Source of the DNA: Daedaleopsis sinensis
Lineage: Eukaryota; Basidiomycota; Agaricomycetes; Polyporales; Polyporaceae
NCBI GenBank assembly: GCA_033807695.1
Contig: CM066301.1
Coordinates: forward strand, 744,001-808,000
DNA: 64,000 bases
Direction of reading: 5' to 3'
Position numbers and translations under genes: made by a program. Under the pieces are notes generated by a model. That model saw only the letters and a program-made list of their open reading frames with translations, made no database searches and was not told where the DNA came from. Of this stretch, positions 1 to 11,919 are shown piece after piece. Every line of letters begins with the position of its first letter. The stretch's first letter is position 1.

Positions 1-1000
1 GTACACCCGTCGTTCTGGAGAGTGCAGGACGCCCCACGTATTGATAGCGTCAAGCCAGACAACAGCCAGGGTGAGAACTTCTCGTCGAGGGAGCGCCGCA
101 TGACGGCCAGGATCCAGTGACCAATACGCGAGATGGGAGGCTTTTGAGTGGTTTTGGATGGCCCCGAGGCGCCGCCGAGTCGTCATCTTCGCTTACAGTG
201 TCGAACTTCGAGCAGCGTGCCAGAGCGGTTCATCCTCGTTGGTACCGAGCGAAGTAAGGGTGCCTATTGAACAACGCAGGGCGTAGATGCCGGGTTCTAA
301 CAGGGGCATACAGATCGAAAGAAGGTTCGATTTGCAGCTGACGGTTATTCAAGCCAGCCAGGTACAGAGGCATATGTACCGAGTCCGTCGTTGGAGTATC
401 GACAGTCTGTCGCTAGCCATCGTGACACTAACGGGGGAGTACTTCAAACTCGAACGTCGTTGATGATGATGATGATTCATGCACTCACCAGATACACTAA
501 GATTTGAGAGTCCGTAGTATCGAGCATTGCATGACGATCTTGAGCACTACTCTGCTTTCAAGCCGAGCTGATGGCTATTAGTAGTACACCGTCCGGCTCG
601 CTCGATTCAAGTTCTGGAGGCAGAGTAAGTTAGTATTTACTGCTAGGTGACGACTCGTCGCATCCTCTATAGTGGACGGTATTTGTTGGACCTGCTTGGT
701 CTGGCGTGCTGGTAAGTCTGGGGCGACTACACAGTCGATAGTCAACGATAAACTTCAAGAGTTGTAGTGATATAGTCAAGATGCATTCAACTTTCCGACT
801 CCCGAGCCACTGCTGCACTCGAAGCGCTGAGCAAGTATGAAACGCCCCATCATTAATGGATTAGATGAAAGATTAGATTAGATTAGATTCAGCGTCATCG
901 CCCGATCACCTCCGAGGCGTGCATTTCTGCAGGCAACCCTCATCTTGTCCGCTTCCGTTTGACTCATACATCGCACTTCCTACCTACACATACGAGCACT
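1..1000. other. 5' intergenic stretch
   Basis: No convincing coding region was seen on either strand; open frames are short and unlike any known family. A short GATTA-type tandem run lies near 865-890. The last hundred or so bases are probably promoter and 5' UTR of the gene starting at 1001. Confidence 0.5.
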
Positions 1001-2079
1001 ATGCCACCGAAAGGAGGAAACGCAAAGAAGGAGTCCGGCAGGGCAAAGAAGGCGGACAACGAGGCCAAGAAAGCAGCAGCAGCGGAGGCAGACAAGGTAC
1101 GGATCTCGATTTCGCAGCGATCCCAACCATTTCTCTCTGTACTTCGTCCTCACGGCACTTACATCGATCTGCACAGGAGCGCAAGGAGGCAGACAAGTGG
1201 GGCCAGGGTGCGAAGTCAAAGGCGGACGACAAGGAGGAGAAGCGCCGCGCCGAGCTCGCCCGCAAGGCAGAGAACGCACGGCTGCTAGCCGAGGAGGAGA
1301 GCAGTGCGGCCGCGAAGGTGAAGGCTGCGCCCAAGGCTGGGGCCAAGAAGGCCTCCCCGGCGAAGAAGGCCGTCAAGCCCGCTGGCCCCGGGGCGATCGC
1401 CGCTGGGGGCGGCCTCGCGGCGGTGGATGCTGAGCCGGAGCGTGACGACGGGCGGCCGAAGGAGGTGGAGGCGTTCGCGGCGACGGGCATTGACAATGCG
1501 CTCGACCTGCTCGAGGTCGTGAACGCGAAGATGGACAAGGCGAGCATAGGGTCGAAGGCGGCGGACATTGAGAGACATCCGGAGGTGGGTGCTGGATTTG
1601 CGTGCACTTCACGTTCAGAAGACGGAGACTCATGATCCGCTGCAGAGACGCTTCAAGGCTGCGTTCGAGGCTTACAAGGAGAGGGAGCTGCCGAATGCTC
1701 GTGCGGATGTACGTGGCTTCGGCATCAATCGACTCTGCGTATTGCAGAAACTGACGTCCACCCTACACAGCACCCAGGCCTTCGGTTGCAACAGTATCAT
1801 GTTAGTTCATCGCCACCACTAAATGTACTCCTCGTTGCTGCTGCTGAGCGCTATCATCTGTCACACAGGACCTGCTGTACAAGCAATTCCAGAAGTCTCC
1901 AGAGAATCCGTGAGTCTCTCGTATCGCACCTGCCAGTTATCTCGTACTAACGACAAGCCCTCCTGTACAGCTTCAACCAGACAACAACGTCTTACGACGC
2001 GTCCAAGGAGGAGAGATTGGAGGCCCTCGCCAAGAGAAACGCAGAGATTGCAGGCAGACTGAGAGAAAAGTCGCCGTGA
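1001..2079 (+). CDS. CCDC124/Lso2-like ribosome-associated coiled-coil protein
   Basis: Six exons: 1001-1096, 1177-1584, 1646-1708, 1771-1800, 1869-1909 and 1971-2079. They sum to 747 nt, encoding 248 residues in one frame. The N-terminus (MPPKGGNAKKESGRAKKA) is the Lys/Ala-rich coiled-coil start typical of CCDC124. The C-terminal half has the family signature: RRFKAAFEAY, ERELP, HPGLRL, then LLYKQFQKSPENPFNQ. The last of these is assembled across the 1910-1970 intron, which supports the gene model. Known members (human CCDC124, yeast Lso2) bind the ribosome and help protect or recover idle 80S ribosomes in the cytoplasm; that role is inferred here by family. The middle (residues about 80-120) is a low-complexity Ala/Lys linker. 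All introns are 59-80 nt with GT-AG ends. Confidence 0.9.
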
Positions 2080-2848
2080 TCGCTGCGGTGGCGATACACT
2101 TCCTCTCGGTGTAACACGCATATATACGTCTCGGCTGCCTGTTCATCGGTACGTCTCCGTAAGCACCATGACTATGGCAGTGGTTGCATACTAAGAAGAC
2201 TTCACAGGCTGCGGCGCAATGCATCGCTTTGCGCTTGCTCATAAACCCACGTGAAACAATATAGCCATCAGCTGCTGTTGTACACTAGTATCAACTCGCA
2301 ACACATTTGTACGTTTGCATCCAGATGCCCGACGAAGCGTGAACTCTGCCACCGCAGTACGATTGCATGTACGAAGGTCAGGTTCAGCTATGCAGAGATA
2401 CAACGTATCTAAGGATGCTGTGCGTACGTGTCGGTTGTGCCTTGTTGTTGGAGTTTACCTTTGGTTTGGACTAATCGAGAATCGTCTGTTATCGCCACCA
2501 CAGCGGCGCAGCAGAGAATGGGTAGATTCAGCCCCAGCACGGAGGAGTGTTCGTAGTCAATACCGCGGCCTACGGGTGTACGGATTCTATGCAGTCCTTG
2601 TCAGAAAGTCGGTGTATGTAACCTCTCATCAACAGGTCACGTTCTACGAGATGACATCCCTCTGCTGATACTATTTCAACAAGGGTGGATATACAATGTG
2701 TTCGAGAACTTGCATGATTGATGGCTACAATGATGTATGTATACTGTACACTTTGAAGACTGCAGGACTTCACGAGAAACTCTATACTCATGACCCTAAG
2801 CGCATCGGTCCTCCCATACGAAACATAGTGCGCACACTCACGGATGAT
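2080..2848. other. Intergenic
   Basis: Lies between two convergent genes. Open frames here show no family resemblance and no splice-consistent extension. It probably holds 3' UTRs of both neighbours. Confidence 0.5.
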
Positions 2849-3550
2849 TCACGGGGCCAGCAGCTGCTCGACCCACTGTCCCCCTTCCCTCCTGAATACC
2901 GTCCGCTTGTGCGGGTGAGCACCGAGCGCGACCCAGTCAACCTCGTCGGGCTCGACGAGCATGAGCGCAAAGTTCTTCTTCGCCGCCTCGTAGTTGTTCT
3001 TGTCCTCGTCGTTCTTGGCCTCCGCCTCCGGCGGGACTTTGCTCGGCCAGCCCTCCTGCTCCTCAACGCTCGAGAGCGGCGCGCCCGAGCCCTTCGGCGC
3101 ACTCCACCATGCGCGCATGCCAGGATTCATCGCATCTAACACCTCCTTCCCCTTCGCATCCCAGTCGAAGCCCTGCGCCTCGAGCATCTTGAGCGCGGCG
3201 GCCTCCGCGGGGATCGGCGTGGACTGTGCGCCCGAGAACGCGGGTGATAGGCGGAGGTGCGTGAAGCCTGCGATGCGGAACTGCTCTTGGGAGCCGTCGA
3301 GCCACCAGGCGAGCTCGACGCGCTGGTTGGCGTGGAACTGCGAGACTTTGGACGTGCGCGCGTCGGTGGAGGTGACGAAGATTGGGAGCTCTGGGTGCCC
3401 GTCGGGGTTCATGAACCCGCGGTGGACCTGGGTGCGTACGCGCGGGTGATTCTTGGCGTCGACGGTGGCCACCTGGTAGACTATCTTGCCCTTGTTCTCC
3501 GGAACGCTGAGGGCTTTCTTCAGAGCCTCAAGCCAAGCTGGTGCAGACAT
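2849..3550 (-). CDS. Pyridoxamine 5'-phosphate oxidase-like FMN-binding protein (Alr4036 type)
   Basis: Single exon of 233 residues. The protein has the split-barrel flavin-binding layout of the Alr4036/PNPOx-like family. An N-terminal helix (PAWLEALKKAL) is followed by the strand VYQVATVDAKNHPRVRTQVHRGF, a PIFVTSTDARTSKVSQ segment and ELAWWLDGSQEQFRIAG. It ends with the VDWVALGAHPHKRTVFRR motif usual at the C-terminus of this family. Members bind FMN; the substrate is usually unknown, so a role in vitamin B6 metabolism is possible but not shown. The ATG at 3550 was preferred over an in-frame ATG 63 nt upstream, because the extra residues look unconserved and the shorter start leaves a 216-bp divergent promoter shared with the calcipressin gene. 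Confidence 0.85.
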   Translation of the reverse strand: MSAPAWLEALKKALSVPENKGKIVYQVATVDAKNHPRVRTQVHRGFMNPDGHPELPIFVTSTDARTSKVSQFHANQRVELAWWLDGSQEQFRIAGFTHLRLSPAFSGAQSTPIPAEAAALKMLEAQGFDWDAKGKEVLDAMNPGMRAWWSAPKGSGAPLSSVEEQEGWPSKVPPEAEAKNDEDKNNYEAAKKNFALMLVEPDEVDWVALGAHPHKRTVFRREGGQWVEQLLAP

Positions 3551-3766
3551 TCTTAGGTGGCTGTATGCGGTGTGCCAGACGTCGGTGGTAAGTAGTCGAA
3601 AGCGATGACGCATGCGGCACAGCAGCGACCTGTGTCGCGGGAAAGGCGCCCACTGCTTATGTCATCAGACACGAATTTTCCTGGGTTTTTATAGCGCGTC
3701 TGCGGTCGTGTCTTTCTTCCAGTCCCCACCACCATCCCCTACCACTCCTCTACGTACAGTTCAGAC

Positions 3767-4592
3767 ATGGTGAACAACCTCTCTGTCTCCATTCCATCTT
3801 CGCCGTCTCCGTCGGCCACTCCGCCGTTGACGATGTCGAGCCCGACGTCGTCACACAGGACAAACACCCTCGTGATCACGCGTCTTCCGCCACACTTCTT
3901 CCAGCCTATCATCCAAGAGGCCCTGAAGAGCCATTTTGCGACCTATGGGCCGCTACACACATGGGCCCCAATCAGAGGCTTTGCTCGTGTAATCTTGGTA
4001 TACTTCTCAGAAGAAGACGCAGAGATCGCGAAGGAGACCAACGACGGTCTCGTTCTTGGCGATGGGCAAGACGAGTAAGCAGTTTTGACTTGCTGACTGC
4101 GCCATCATCAGTGTACTGACCGCGTCTGCTATCGTCAGGGCTGAATACGTCCTACGGGTCTACCGCGCTGACCCCACGCCGATCGAAGACGACGAGACGC
4201 ACGAACACAATCACTACCTTCGCCCACCAGCAAACGAGAAGAACTTCCTCATATCCCCACCGGGCTCGCCACCAGTAGGGTGGGAGCAGCTGCGCGAGGA
4301 CCCACCCAACCCGACGCCCATCGCGAATGACCTCATGGTGGCGCTTCGCAAGCTCGAGGTGCAGGAAGAGCGGGCGCGGCGCGGTCCAGGGCCCGAGATC
4401 CTACTCGAGCCCCAGGACGGCGTCGGGATCAGCGTGTGCGTCGAGGACTGCGATGCGGACGAGTACGAGGGCGTGCGGGTGGCGACCGTGGATGAAGACT
4501 GGGCGTACGGCGATATTGCGCCCTCCAGGAATCGCTGGCAGATTGCGCCCCCAGTCCCGACGGCGATGCCGCCCATCTCGGCTTCTGCGTGA
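3767..4592 (+). CDS. Calcipressin (regulator of calcineurin, RCAN family)
   Basis: Two exons, 3767-4074 and 4139-4592 (762 nt, 253 residues), with a 64-nt GT-AG intron. After a Ser/Pro-rich leader the RNA-recognition-like fold begins at NTLVITRLPPHFFQP. It continues through YGPLHTWAPIRGFARVILVYF, and the second exon opens with YVLRVYRADPTP. The hallmark calcipressin motif FLISPPGSPPVGWEQ lies near residue 150, followed by DPPNPTPIA. Calcipressins bind calcineurin and tune Ca2+ signalling; in fungi they affect stress survival and cell-wall responses. Phosphorylation of the two serines in the SPPGSPP motif is the known regulatory switch in the family, and both serines are present. The gene is divergent from the PNPOx-like gene. 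Confidence 0.92.
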
Positions 4593-5975
4593 TTTTCTGC
4601 TGCTTTCGAGGTGAGTGCGCCGTTCTGTGCTGTGGCTGTGCGGACTGCATGCGGGTTCGCATGCGCGCGTTATCGTGATGAGAAACTTCTCAGACCTGTA
4701 CCGACCCGCAAGGGTTTGAAGAGTACTTGATATTGCCTTTTATAATCTGACTTTCGTTGCCATTCCCGTCTTGCTCCCGTCGAGCATATCCACGATGCTA
4801 ACTGTCACGCTCCACAGATTTCGCTGTCGCATCGCTATGTTCATGTCAACTCCTATCATCACGCACTGTGAGTCATCCTTCCTCGATGGCATCCTTCTTT
4901 CTGGCCTGCATATCTACGCGCGAGATGAGACCTTTCAGACCTGTTCTGATCCTACATGGAGAAAAAACGAAATATTGCCAATTGTTCCTTCTGATGCGTT
5001 TCTCTTCCATCCCCCCATCCTCTCTGCATCTGAGACTCGAACCCGTTGCTAACTGTGTCTCCATCCAGAATCGCTCACGGGTCTCTCTGCCTCTCATCAT
5101 CATCTCGGCTTCACGGACGGACATTGTATCTGGATCACGAATATTTCGTTAACGCTTCTGTATGGATATAGTCGGTATACTACTTGTATGTGTAGTGCGT
5201 TCATTTCTCATACGGATTTTCGTGCAATGCTATCGCAATGATTGGACTGCTTGCAAGGATGCCAATCATGTCGAAAGAAAAACTCCCTCCGTGCACGAGC
5301 GTGCACGGCATGAATGTAATGCCGGAACTCCCTCGAGTTTACCCACGTCCGCAGTCCTCCCTCCACGCCATCCACGGTCGCATTGAGACTCGGTCACGCA
5401 TGACGTCTACGCTCAGGGTTACGATTCGGATTATGTTTCAACATCATGATCAAGAACGCTTGCGGTTCAGAATACCTGGTCCTTCTATGCCGAATCAGTT
5501 GACTCTCGGCCTCAAATTCACACTCTTCATGCTCTCAGGCAAGTCATATCGCGCTCAACATTGCGTTCTCTGCTTACCGCTCTGCCGAGTAATGATGACT
5601 CCCGCCACAGGCGGAGGAAGGGGGTCAGTAGGGAGGACTTAGGTTCCGCGGTTTCCTAGCTGAGTTGTCGCCAGTATCTTCGACTGAAGAGAGAGACGGC
5701 TGTCGGATGCGCCTCCTACTTAACACATCTCCCGACAGTTGGTGTTAATGCGCCCCGCGATCATGCTGCACTCTGGTGGTAGGTGTGAGTTCCCGCGTCG
5801 GGATGACGCAGCCTCGTTCGGTATCTGTATCCGCACGCTCGGGTATGTCCTTATAACTAGACATCCCCGATATCTACCCGATTCCAGTTAGGCCTGACGG
5901 TGGATACGCTTGCGTATATATACGAGCTGGCAAATGAGCTCGACCGCCACCTACACCCTCATCTGTATACTCGAC
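4593..5975. other. Intergenic
   Basis: About 1.4 kb without a recognisable gene. The first part is pyrimidine-rich and may be the calcipressin 3' UTR. Several open frames (for example around 5240-5640) have no family features. A TATATATA stretch near 5915-5922 could belong to the promoter of the next gene. Confidence 0.45.
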
Positions 5976-8007
5976 ATGACTATTCAATCATCCCCCACTT
6001 CCCAAATCTCGAAGCCTGGAGAAGACATCGACTTCGTCCCTCAGCTTGGTGAGTGATCTACGATGGTTCATTCTTACCCATAGACAGTGGCTGATCTGGA
6101 GCCTCCTCGCAGATGACTTGTGGACATGGCCCGCGGCCAAGCGCGAGCTATGGGCAGAAGTCGACGGCGACATAAAACGTCTCAACCAGGCGTGGCGACT
6201 CCCGTTCCGCGCAATCGCGGCACACGAACTCAGCCACGCCGCAGAGACCCTCGGCTGCGGACCTGCCTATGTCCTCCGCAAAGTCTACATGGAGCTCACC
6301 TCGCGCATTGTCGCCCATAACTCCCAATCACCCGACGATGGCGTCGTCCTGTTCGGACAGCCTGGATGTGGTAAGTAGGGCCCTTCATGCATGCGGGCTT
6401 TGTCGAGTGGTGACATATCTGACTCCGTGTGGTTTCGCATTCGCAGGCAAATCCGTGTACATCTTCCACCTCCTCCGCGTCCTCCTCAGCATTGGCCAGC
6501 CTGTTCTCCTCGCGCTGCCCTCTGGCAACTACCTCTTCTTCGGCGACGGAGTATACACCATGCCCGCGCCGGTTGACCTTCAGTCGCTTCCACAACCCAC
6601 CAACGGCCCCCGGGCGCTGTGGGCACTGCTAGACGTCCCGAGAGCGGCTCAACCCCCATTCGCCCTCGACAACCGCGCAGTGTTCCCCGTATGCGTCGCA
6701 TCGTCTCCCTTCGGTAGCGAGGGCCATTGGACGAGTGCAAGAGGCAATCTCCGAGTAGGCATGCCGCTTTGGACTGTCGAGGAGCTATCCACGCGGTGCG
6801 TGCGCCTTCTATCCCTCTGCTCGGACGGCTTGATCTGACCGTGCACACCACCAGGTTCTTGATGGACGCCCGGCGCACGAGCTTTCTCTACCACCTGTTG
6901 ACTGATCTGCGCACCCTCTGCCCGTCCGGGCACTACGACCGCGCGATCCTGCAGTGGCAGAGCCGCAACAGCCTGTGGACGAACTGCACGCTCTCGGCAG
7001 GCGTCGCCGCCATCGTGCAGGACTCGGTCGCCAAGTACGGCAACGTCCCCAGCACCTTTTCCAACGAGACGTACGCCCCGCAGACGTCCCTCGACGCGCT
7101 CGCCGTGCCCAGGGCCGCGCTCCCCATCGCGCTTCAGTACCCGGTCTTGCTGGGCACGCTATCAGGCACCTGGAACCGGCGGACGAACCCGGTGCTCGTC
7201 GTCCAGACGCACCGCGACGAACACGACCGCAAGCGCGACTTCGCCACCGTCGACTTCCGCTCTGCGCGCATCGCGCAGGAGGCGAGGAGCGCGGTCGTGT
7301 ACTGGGACGCGCCTGGGGACGGCCTCTCGTTCACCGACGAGCATGCCCGCACGCTCTTCCGTGCGTGCTCAAAGGGGCAAGAAACATCTTTCCTCGCAGA
7401 CATGCTCTTCGCGAGCGTCGCGCGGTGGGCGCTCGCCAGTGCCGCCCCACACGAGCTCTTCTGGATGCGACGCTCCCCTGGGAACCCAGGCGATGCGATG
7501 GCGAAAATGAAAAGCGTCGACACCATCCCCATCGCCGCCACTTTCGCGCAGAGGGCCGTCGCGCATTTCTCCTTGGGGACAACCCCGGCGACGCTGGACG
7601 AGCGCACGCTGTACCTCACGCGTCCGGCGGTGCCGCTCCACGACCCGGCCTTCGATGCGCTGTTCCTGGAGCTCGACGAGGAGCGCCAGCGCGCGACGGT
7701 GTGGGTCTTCAAGACGGCGTTCGCGGCGTCCTGCGCGAGCGCGGGGGAGCTCCCCATCGACAGGCTCGTCGACGCCGCCGAAGCGCGGTTCATCGCGAAG
7801 CTGCACGAGGATCGTCCTGAATCTGGGCCCGGGGCGGTAGACGAGGACCAGTGGGATTGTCTAAGCGTTGCGGTGAACCTTGTTCTCATCCACCCCGAGA
7901 TTCCGACCCGGCCGCTGTGGGAGTGGGCTGTTCCTTCGGAGTGGATAGAGGTCTGCGCGAGGCGGACTGTTGAGCTCCATACATTCCATATGCAGCTCCG
8001 TGTTTGA
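5976..8007 (+). CDS. P-loop NTPase of the fungal RHS/Crinkler-like family
   Basis: Four exons: 5976-6048, 6113-6370, 6447-6795 and 6855-8007. They sum to 1833 nt (610 residues) without a break. A Walker A motif, GQPGCGKS, sits at about residues 106-113, with the intron at 6371-6446 falling inside it. The following segment (VYIFHLLRVLLSIGQPVLLALPSG) and the later PLWTVEELSTR are typical of the lineage-expanded Agaricomycete proteins annotated as retrotransposon-hot-spot or Crinkler-type. No N-terminal Crinkler ubiquitin-like domain or signal peptide is visible. Function is unknown; NTP binding follows from the motif. An upstream in-frame ATG at 5934 would add 14 residues. The intron at 6049-6112 was chosen because a shorter one would break the frame. 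Confidence 0.8.
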
Positions 8008-8538
8008 TGTTTCTTGTTGGTATGAATCGTACGTCGGGAACCTTGCGTCGTCTACTGTTGTTCAACATACCTATATACCCTGCGTTGTCGGCAATAGATT
8101 TGTTGGAGTTTGTTCTATTAAATTGTGAGTTTGCGAGGCCGTACGGCCGAGCCGGGTAAATGCAAGGTACCGGACATCGTTGAGCTAACCGCAGGGCGAA
8201 CGAGTTCGCCGTTTGTTAATGACCAACCGCTGAAACTAACCGACGATGTCGTCTCGGTAGGCGTTCGTCTTGAATCAACCACTTATGCAGCTGACGACGA
8301 GAAAGCCCTCCAGTCAATTTAGCGTGTCTGTGCGAGTCTAGAATAAGTGCATACGTCCCGGCTGCTACTTATAGCACATGGAGCCTGAATTTATAGACAT
8401 ATCATACATCTCATTGATTGTTTGAAACTCTTCTGCTGTTCTACCTCGTGAAAAGATCGTACCGTATTCGTCAAGTGCAACCCAAGGAAATGACATCTAT
8501 CCATACCGCCGAAATACCCTCAACGCACGATCACCAGA
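8008..8538. other. Convergent intergenic
   Basis: Lies between the 3' ends of the P-loop gene and the oligopeptide transporter. Nothing beyond probable 3' UTRs was seen. Confidence 0.45.
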
Positions 8539-11500
8539 TCAGTCCAACGCACCATTGCCATTACAGTAGTCGACGTTCCCCTTCGCGGGGTTCCCGGCCC
8601 AGGTGGGGAACGGTCGCGGGACGCCCGACGCGCCGAACACCGCGAAGGACAGGATGAAGATCATGACCTGCGCGCCGCCGTCGAGCGCACCGCCGAGGAT
8701 GTAGTTGTACTTCTTGAACCAGCCGGGGTGGTACTGGCGCAGCCAGAGCTGCGAGACGAGGCCGACGATGATGCTCGACCAGATCACCGAGTTCACGCCG
8801 ACGTACATCCAGTGCGAGTACATGTAGATGATCGGCAGGATGACGGAGTCGACGCGGACGCCCCCGATCACGGGCCATTTCTGTTACGAGTGAAGATCGG
8901 TGAATGTGTGGGGATTGTGCGGCGGCGCAACGTACCTTCGCGATTGCCCACTGGATTGCGGTTGGGACCATGCCAAAGAGCAGACCGAGAGGGACCCAGA
9001 TGTACGGACCATGAGGGCCGTACAGCTGCTTGGCCAGAGACCAGGTCACAGCTGCACTGTTCAAGCTCTGGACGTATTGCCCGCTGGAGAAGACGAATCA
9101 GCCGGACATGCCCTTGAAGAACGGCTACAGTACGTACCTCCAGACGTTGGTGCCCATAGGATCGAGCAAGGTCTCACGCTGCGCGTCGACGACGGATATC
9201 ATGACCACTGACGTGGAATGTTTTTGTAAGTATCCCGCATAATTGCAGCGTGCGAGATGCATACCGTAGTTGACGAGCGCACCCAAAAGTGTGCCCCAAA
9301 TTTGAGTGAGGAACATGACCCGGGGAGGGATCTTCAAGTATTGACCGAGCTTGAGATCACCCGCAAGACCAATGGACGTCGAGACAACATCGTGGCTCCA
9401 CATCGAGAACTACCAAACGAGGAGGCAGAGGAGATGCGCAAGATCAGACACGTCTTCGTCATACATTTATTTTGTATACGCACGTAGAGGTTAGCGACGG
9501 GCTTCCCGGGGTTTACTGCGCCAGCGACCATCTTCATGAGTTGATTCGTTGCGATTCCATTACCCATCCGCGCATAGAGGAGCGTGGAGAATGGTGTGAT
9601 GAAGGCTAATGTGAAGCATGAGTGAGTCACAGTGATTCTGAAATCATATCGGAGTTATCTGCACACACCTCCAAGAAGAAGCGCAATGATATACGACCAC
9701 CAGGGGAGAGTAGTCTGGCCCTTGAACACGACAATCAAGCCTACAGACACGTTTAGCTCGTGTGAATGCCGATGACTATCGGTCAATGCGTACCCGCAAA
9801 GAACGAGAGCGCGAGCAGCGTGGTGTACCACCACCACGGCACCTCCTTGTAATTCTTGTTGAGGACCTGGACATAGTTTGTGAGTCTCTTCCTTACTACT
9901 GGAAAAATTCGAGAGCTCACTCACTTGCCAATGAGGATCGGGCTGAGTCTTAGCCCTCGCCTGCTTGAATGATTCCACTACATACGGCCCCCAGAAGAAG
10001 AAGCAGTGCGCTACGAGGCCTCCGATCTGTCAATCACGGTCAGTAGGAGCTCAACGCTGGCCAACGGCGCCTACACACCGCTAAGTTGGCAGTTAAGCTT
10101 GCCCAAGCATTGGACCCTATCCGCGAAGTGAGACGACGCATACTTGTTGACATACTTGAAAGACGTACCGGTGATCGCAGGAAGACCAATGATCTCGAGG
10201 GCGGTCTCGTTAAGCTGGAACGTGTCTCCATAGACAAACTGCTGGTTGTATCGGGTTCCGTTCTGCGCGAAAAGCGAACTTGAGAGCATCGGGAAGCTCT
10301 TCGACTACACCAAATAATATTGCCATGAGCGTCCACGCGTTCACGGATGCAACTGGAGAATGACGCACGTTCCACACGTTCGAGTAGTAAATTCCCATGA
10401 TCGCGATGTAGCAGATCGCGTAGCCGATCCACGAGTTCGCTACAGAGCATCGTCAACGACCGCTGTGAGTATGTCGAGCATCGAGCGAATTACCTTGCTG
10501 GACCAAGGGGAAACTCATAAACCTGTCGCGGGGTGAGTCGTCTTCCGCCGCACATAATGAAATGAACTCTTACGAAGATCCGATATACTGCCAGTCGAGC
10601 GAGATACTGCCGAATCCCAGGCCCTCGTTTCCGTTCGCTCCGCCAAACAGGTTCGTGATGACATCCCGAGCATCGCTGGGAACGTGCTGGGTCGCCAGGC
10701 AGATGATGTTGAACCCGTTTAGGAAAGGAAAGATGTACGACGGGATGATCTCGAAGCAGAACATCCCCGTGAAGGCAGTCCAGAAAAACTTGAGACGCTT
10801 TGCATTCGTCTTACTGTCGAAATGGAGCGCTAGGAGAATATTAATGCCCGAGCTACTCTGTATGACAGAGGAGTATTACCTTGGAAGATAGACACCGTTG
10901 GAAGATTCTGCAGAAGTAGTAGATCATTTTTATCATCAAAATCGCTGTCAGACGAGGAGGAAGAGCACGTACACCCCAGTATACCATCTCACTCGGATAG
11001 ACGGTCAGTGGACGAAGTAGACCGACGAGTCCGTAGCTGCAGGGGTGGTCTCAGACGGGTGATGGTAGGTACATAGAATGTATAAGACGCACCCAAAGCA
11101 TGCTGTCGAGAAGGTAGCGAGCACAGCAGTAGTCGCCTCAACGTTCGTGTCGTAGTAAAGCTGTACAAAGCATGAGAGGACCGCTCAAGACCGGATCGAT
11201 CAGACTGCTCACCCGTTGCACCGCAAAGTTCCCCACTGCAGCACTCCCGTATGCCGCGGTAGATGCCACCAGGGAAGCGATGACATGCTATTCGCTAGTG
11301 AGCTGCAGTGACACACAGCGGACATGCGCGCTTACCTCCTTGATTTGGAACTCGCCAGGATTGATGAAGTGGAAGAGCGGTCCGAGACGAGCGAGTCGTG
11401 TCCCTTCCACCCATTCCTTGCGAGGAAAATACTTGGCCCAGGCGATACCGACGGTGTACGTCAGAAGCAGCAGGAAAACGGTGGAGACCGACATCTGAAC

Positions 11501-11919
11501 AGGCTTGAACAGATAGATCTTCATGATCCATCCATCAAGGCGCAATTGACGTCAGTCCCCGTTCGCGCACGGCAACGGATACTATGGAGAGCACGCACCT
11601 GGCAGAGAGCAGCTCCGAGGCCCGCGAAAACTGTCCCAATGAACAACGAGCGGAAGGTCACAGCCGGATCTCCATCGTCCCGAACGTCGACAAGGTAGCG
11701 CGAGACGTCGCGTCCGGTCCTGATAACAGGCTCGCCATTGATGAACACCGTCTCGTCGTCGTCGTCGCTTGCTGCTCCGGGTTTCTCTCCGAGCGAGGAG
11801 TCGGAGCTGAGTCGCTTCTCGGGGGCTCCCCTCGCAGTCTTCTCGTCGAGGTAGTCGACGGGGGAAGGAGGAACAGCAGAGAGCTGGGGCAGGTTGTCGA
11901 CGCCGTCGTGAGAGGCCAT
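8539..11919 (-). CDS. Small oligopeptide transporter, OPT family
   Basis: A heavily interrupted gene of roughly 15 or more short exons. Clear boundaries at the 3' side include exons 8539-8880, 8936-9083, 9138-9207, 9265-9409 and one starting at 9484. The acidic cytosolic N-terminus (from 11919) leads into ETVFINGEPVIRTGRDVSRYLV and the first membrane segment at LFIGTVFAGLGAALCQ. Family signatures follow in order: IYLFKPVQMSVS, the NPG-containing FHFINPGEFQIKEH, KTNAKRLKFFW, and near the end VDAQRETLLDPMGTNVWR and YNYILGGALDGGAQVMIF. OPT proteins are plasma-membrane proton-coupled importers of tetra- and pentapeptides, glutathione and some siderophores. The substrate of this one cannot be told from sequence. 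The exact middle exons were not all resolved. Confidence 0.9.

Noticed and set aside
919..1635. Long plus-strand open frame overlapping the CCDC124-like gene with an earlier start
   Set aside because: Its second half is the true exon 2, but the first part is out of frame with the conserved MPPKGGNAKK start and reads through the intron.
5030..5070. GGTTCGAG-like T-loop sequence on the minus strand suggesting a tRNA
   Set aside because: The flanking bases do not form a five-pair T stem, and no D or anticodon arm could be built.
6954..7820. Alternative-frame open stretch inside the P-loop gene
   Set aside because: Overlaps a well-supported exon; its Arg/Ala/Pro bias is typical of a GC-rich shadow frame.
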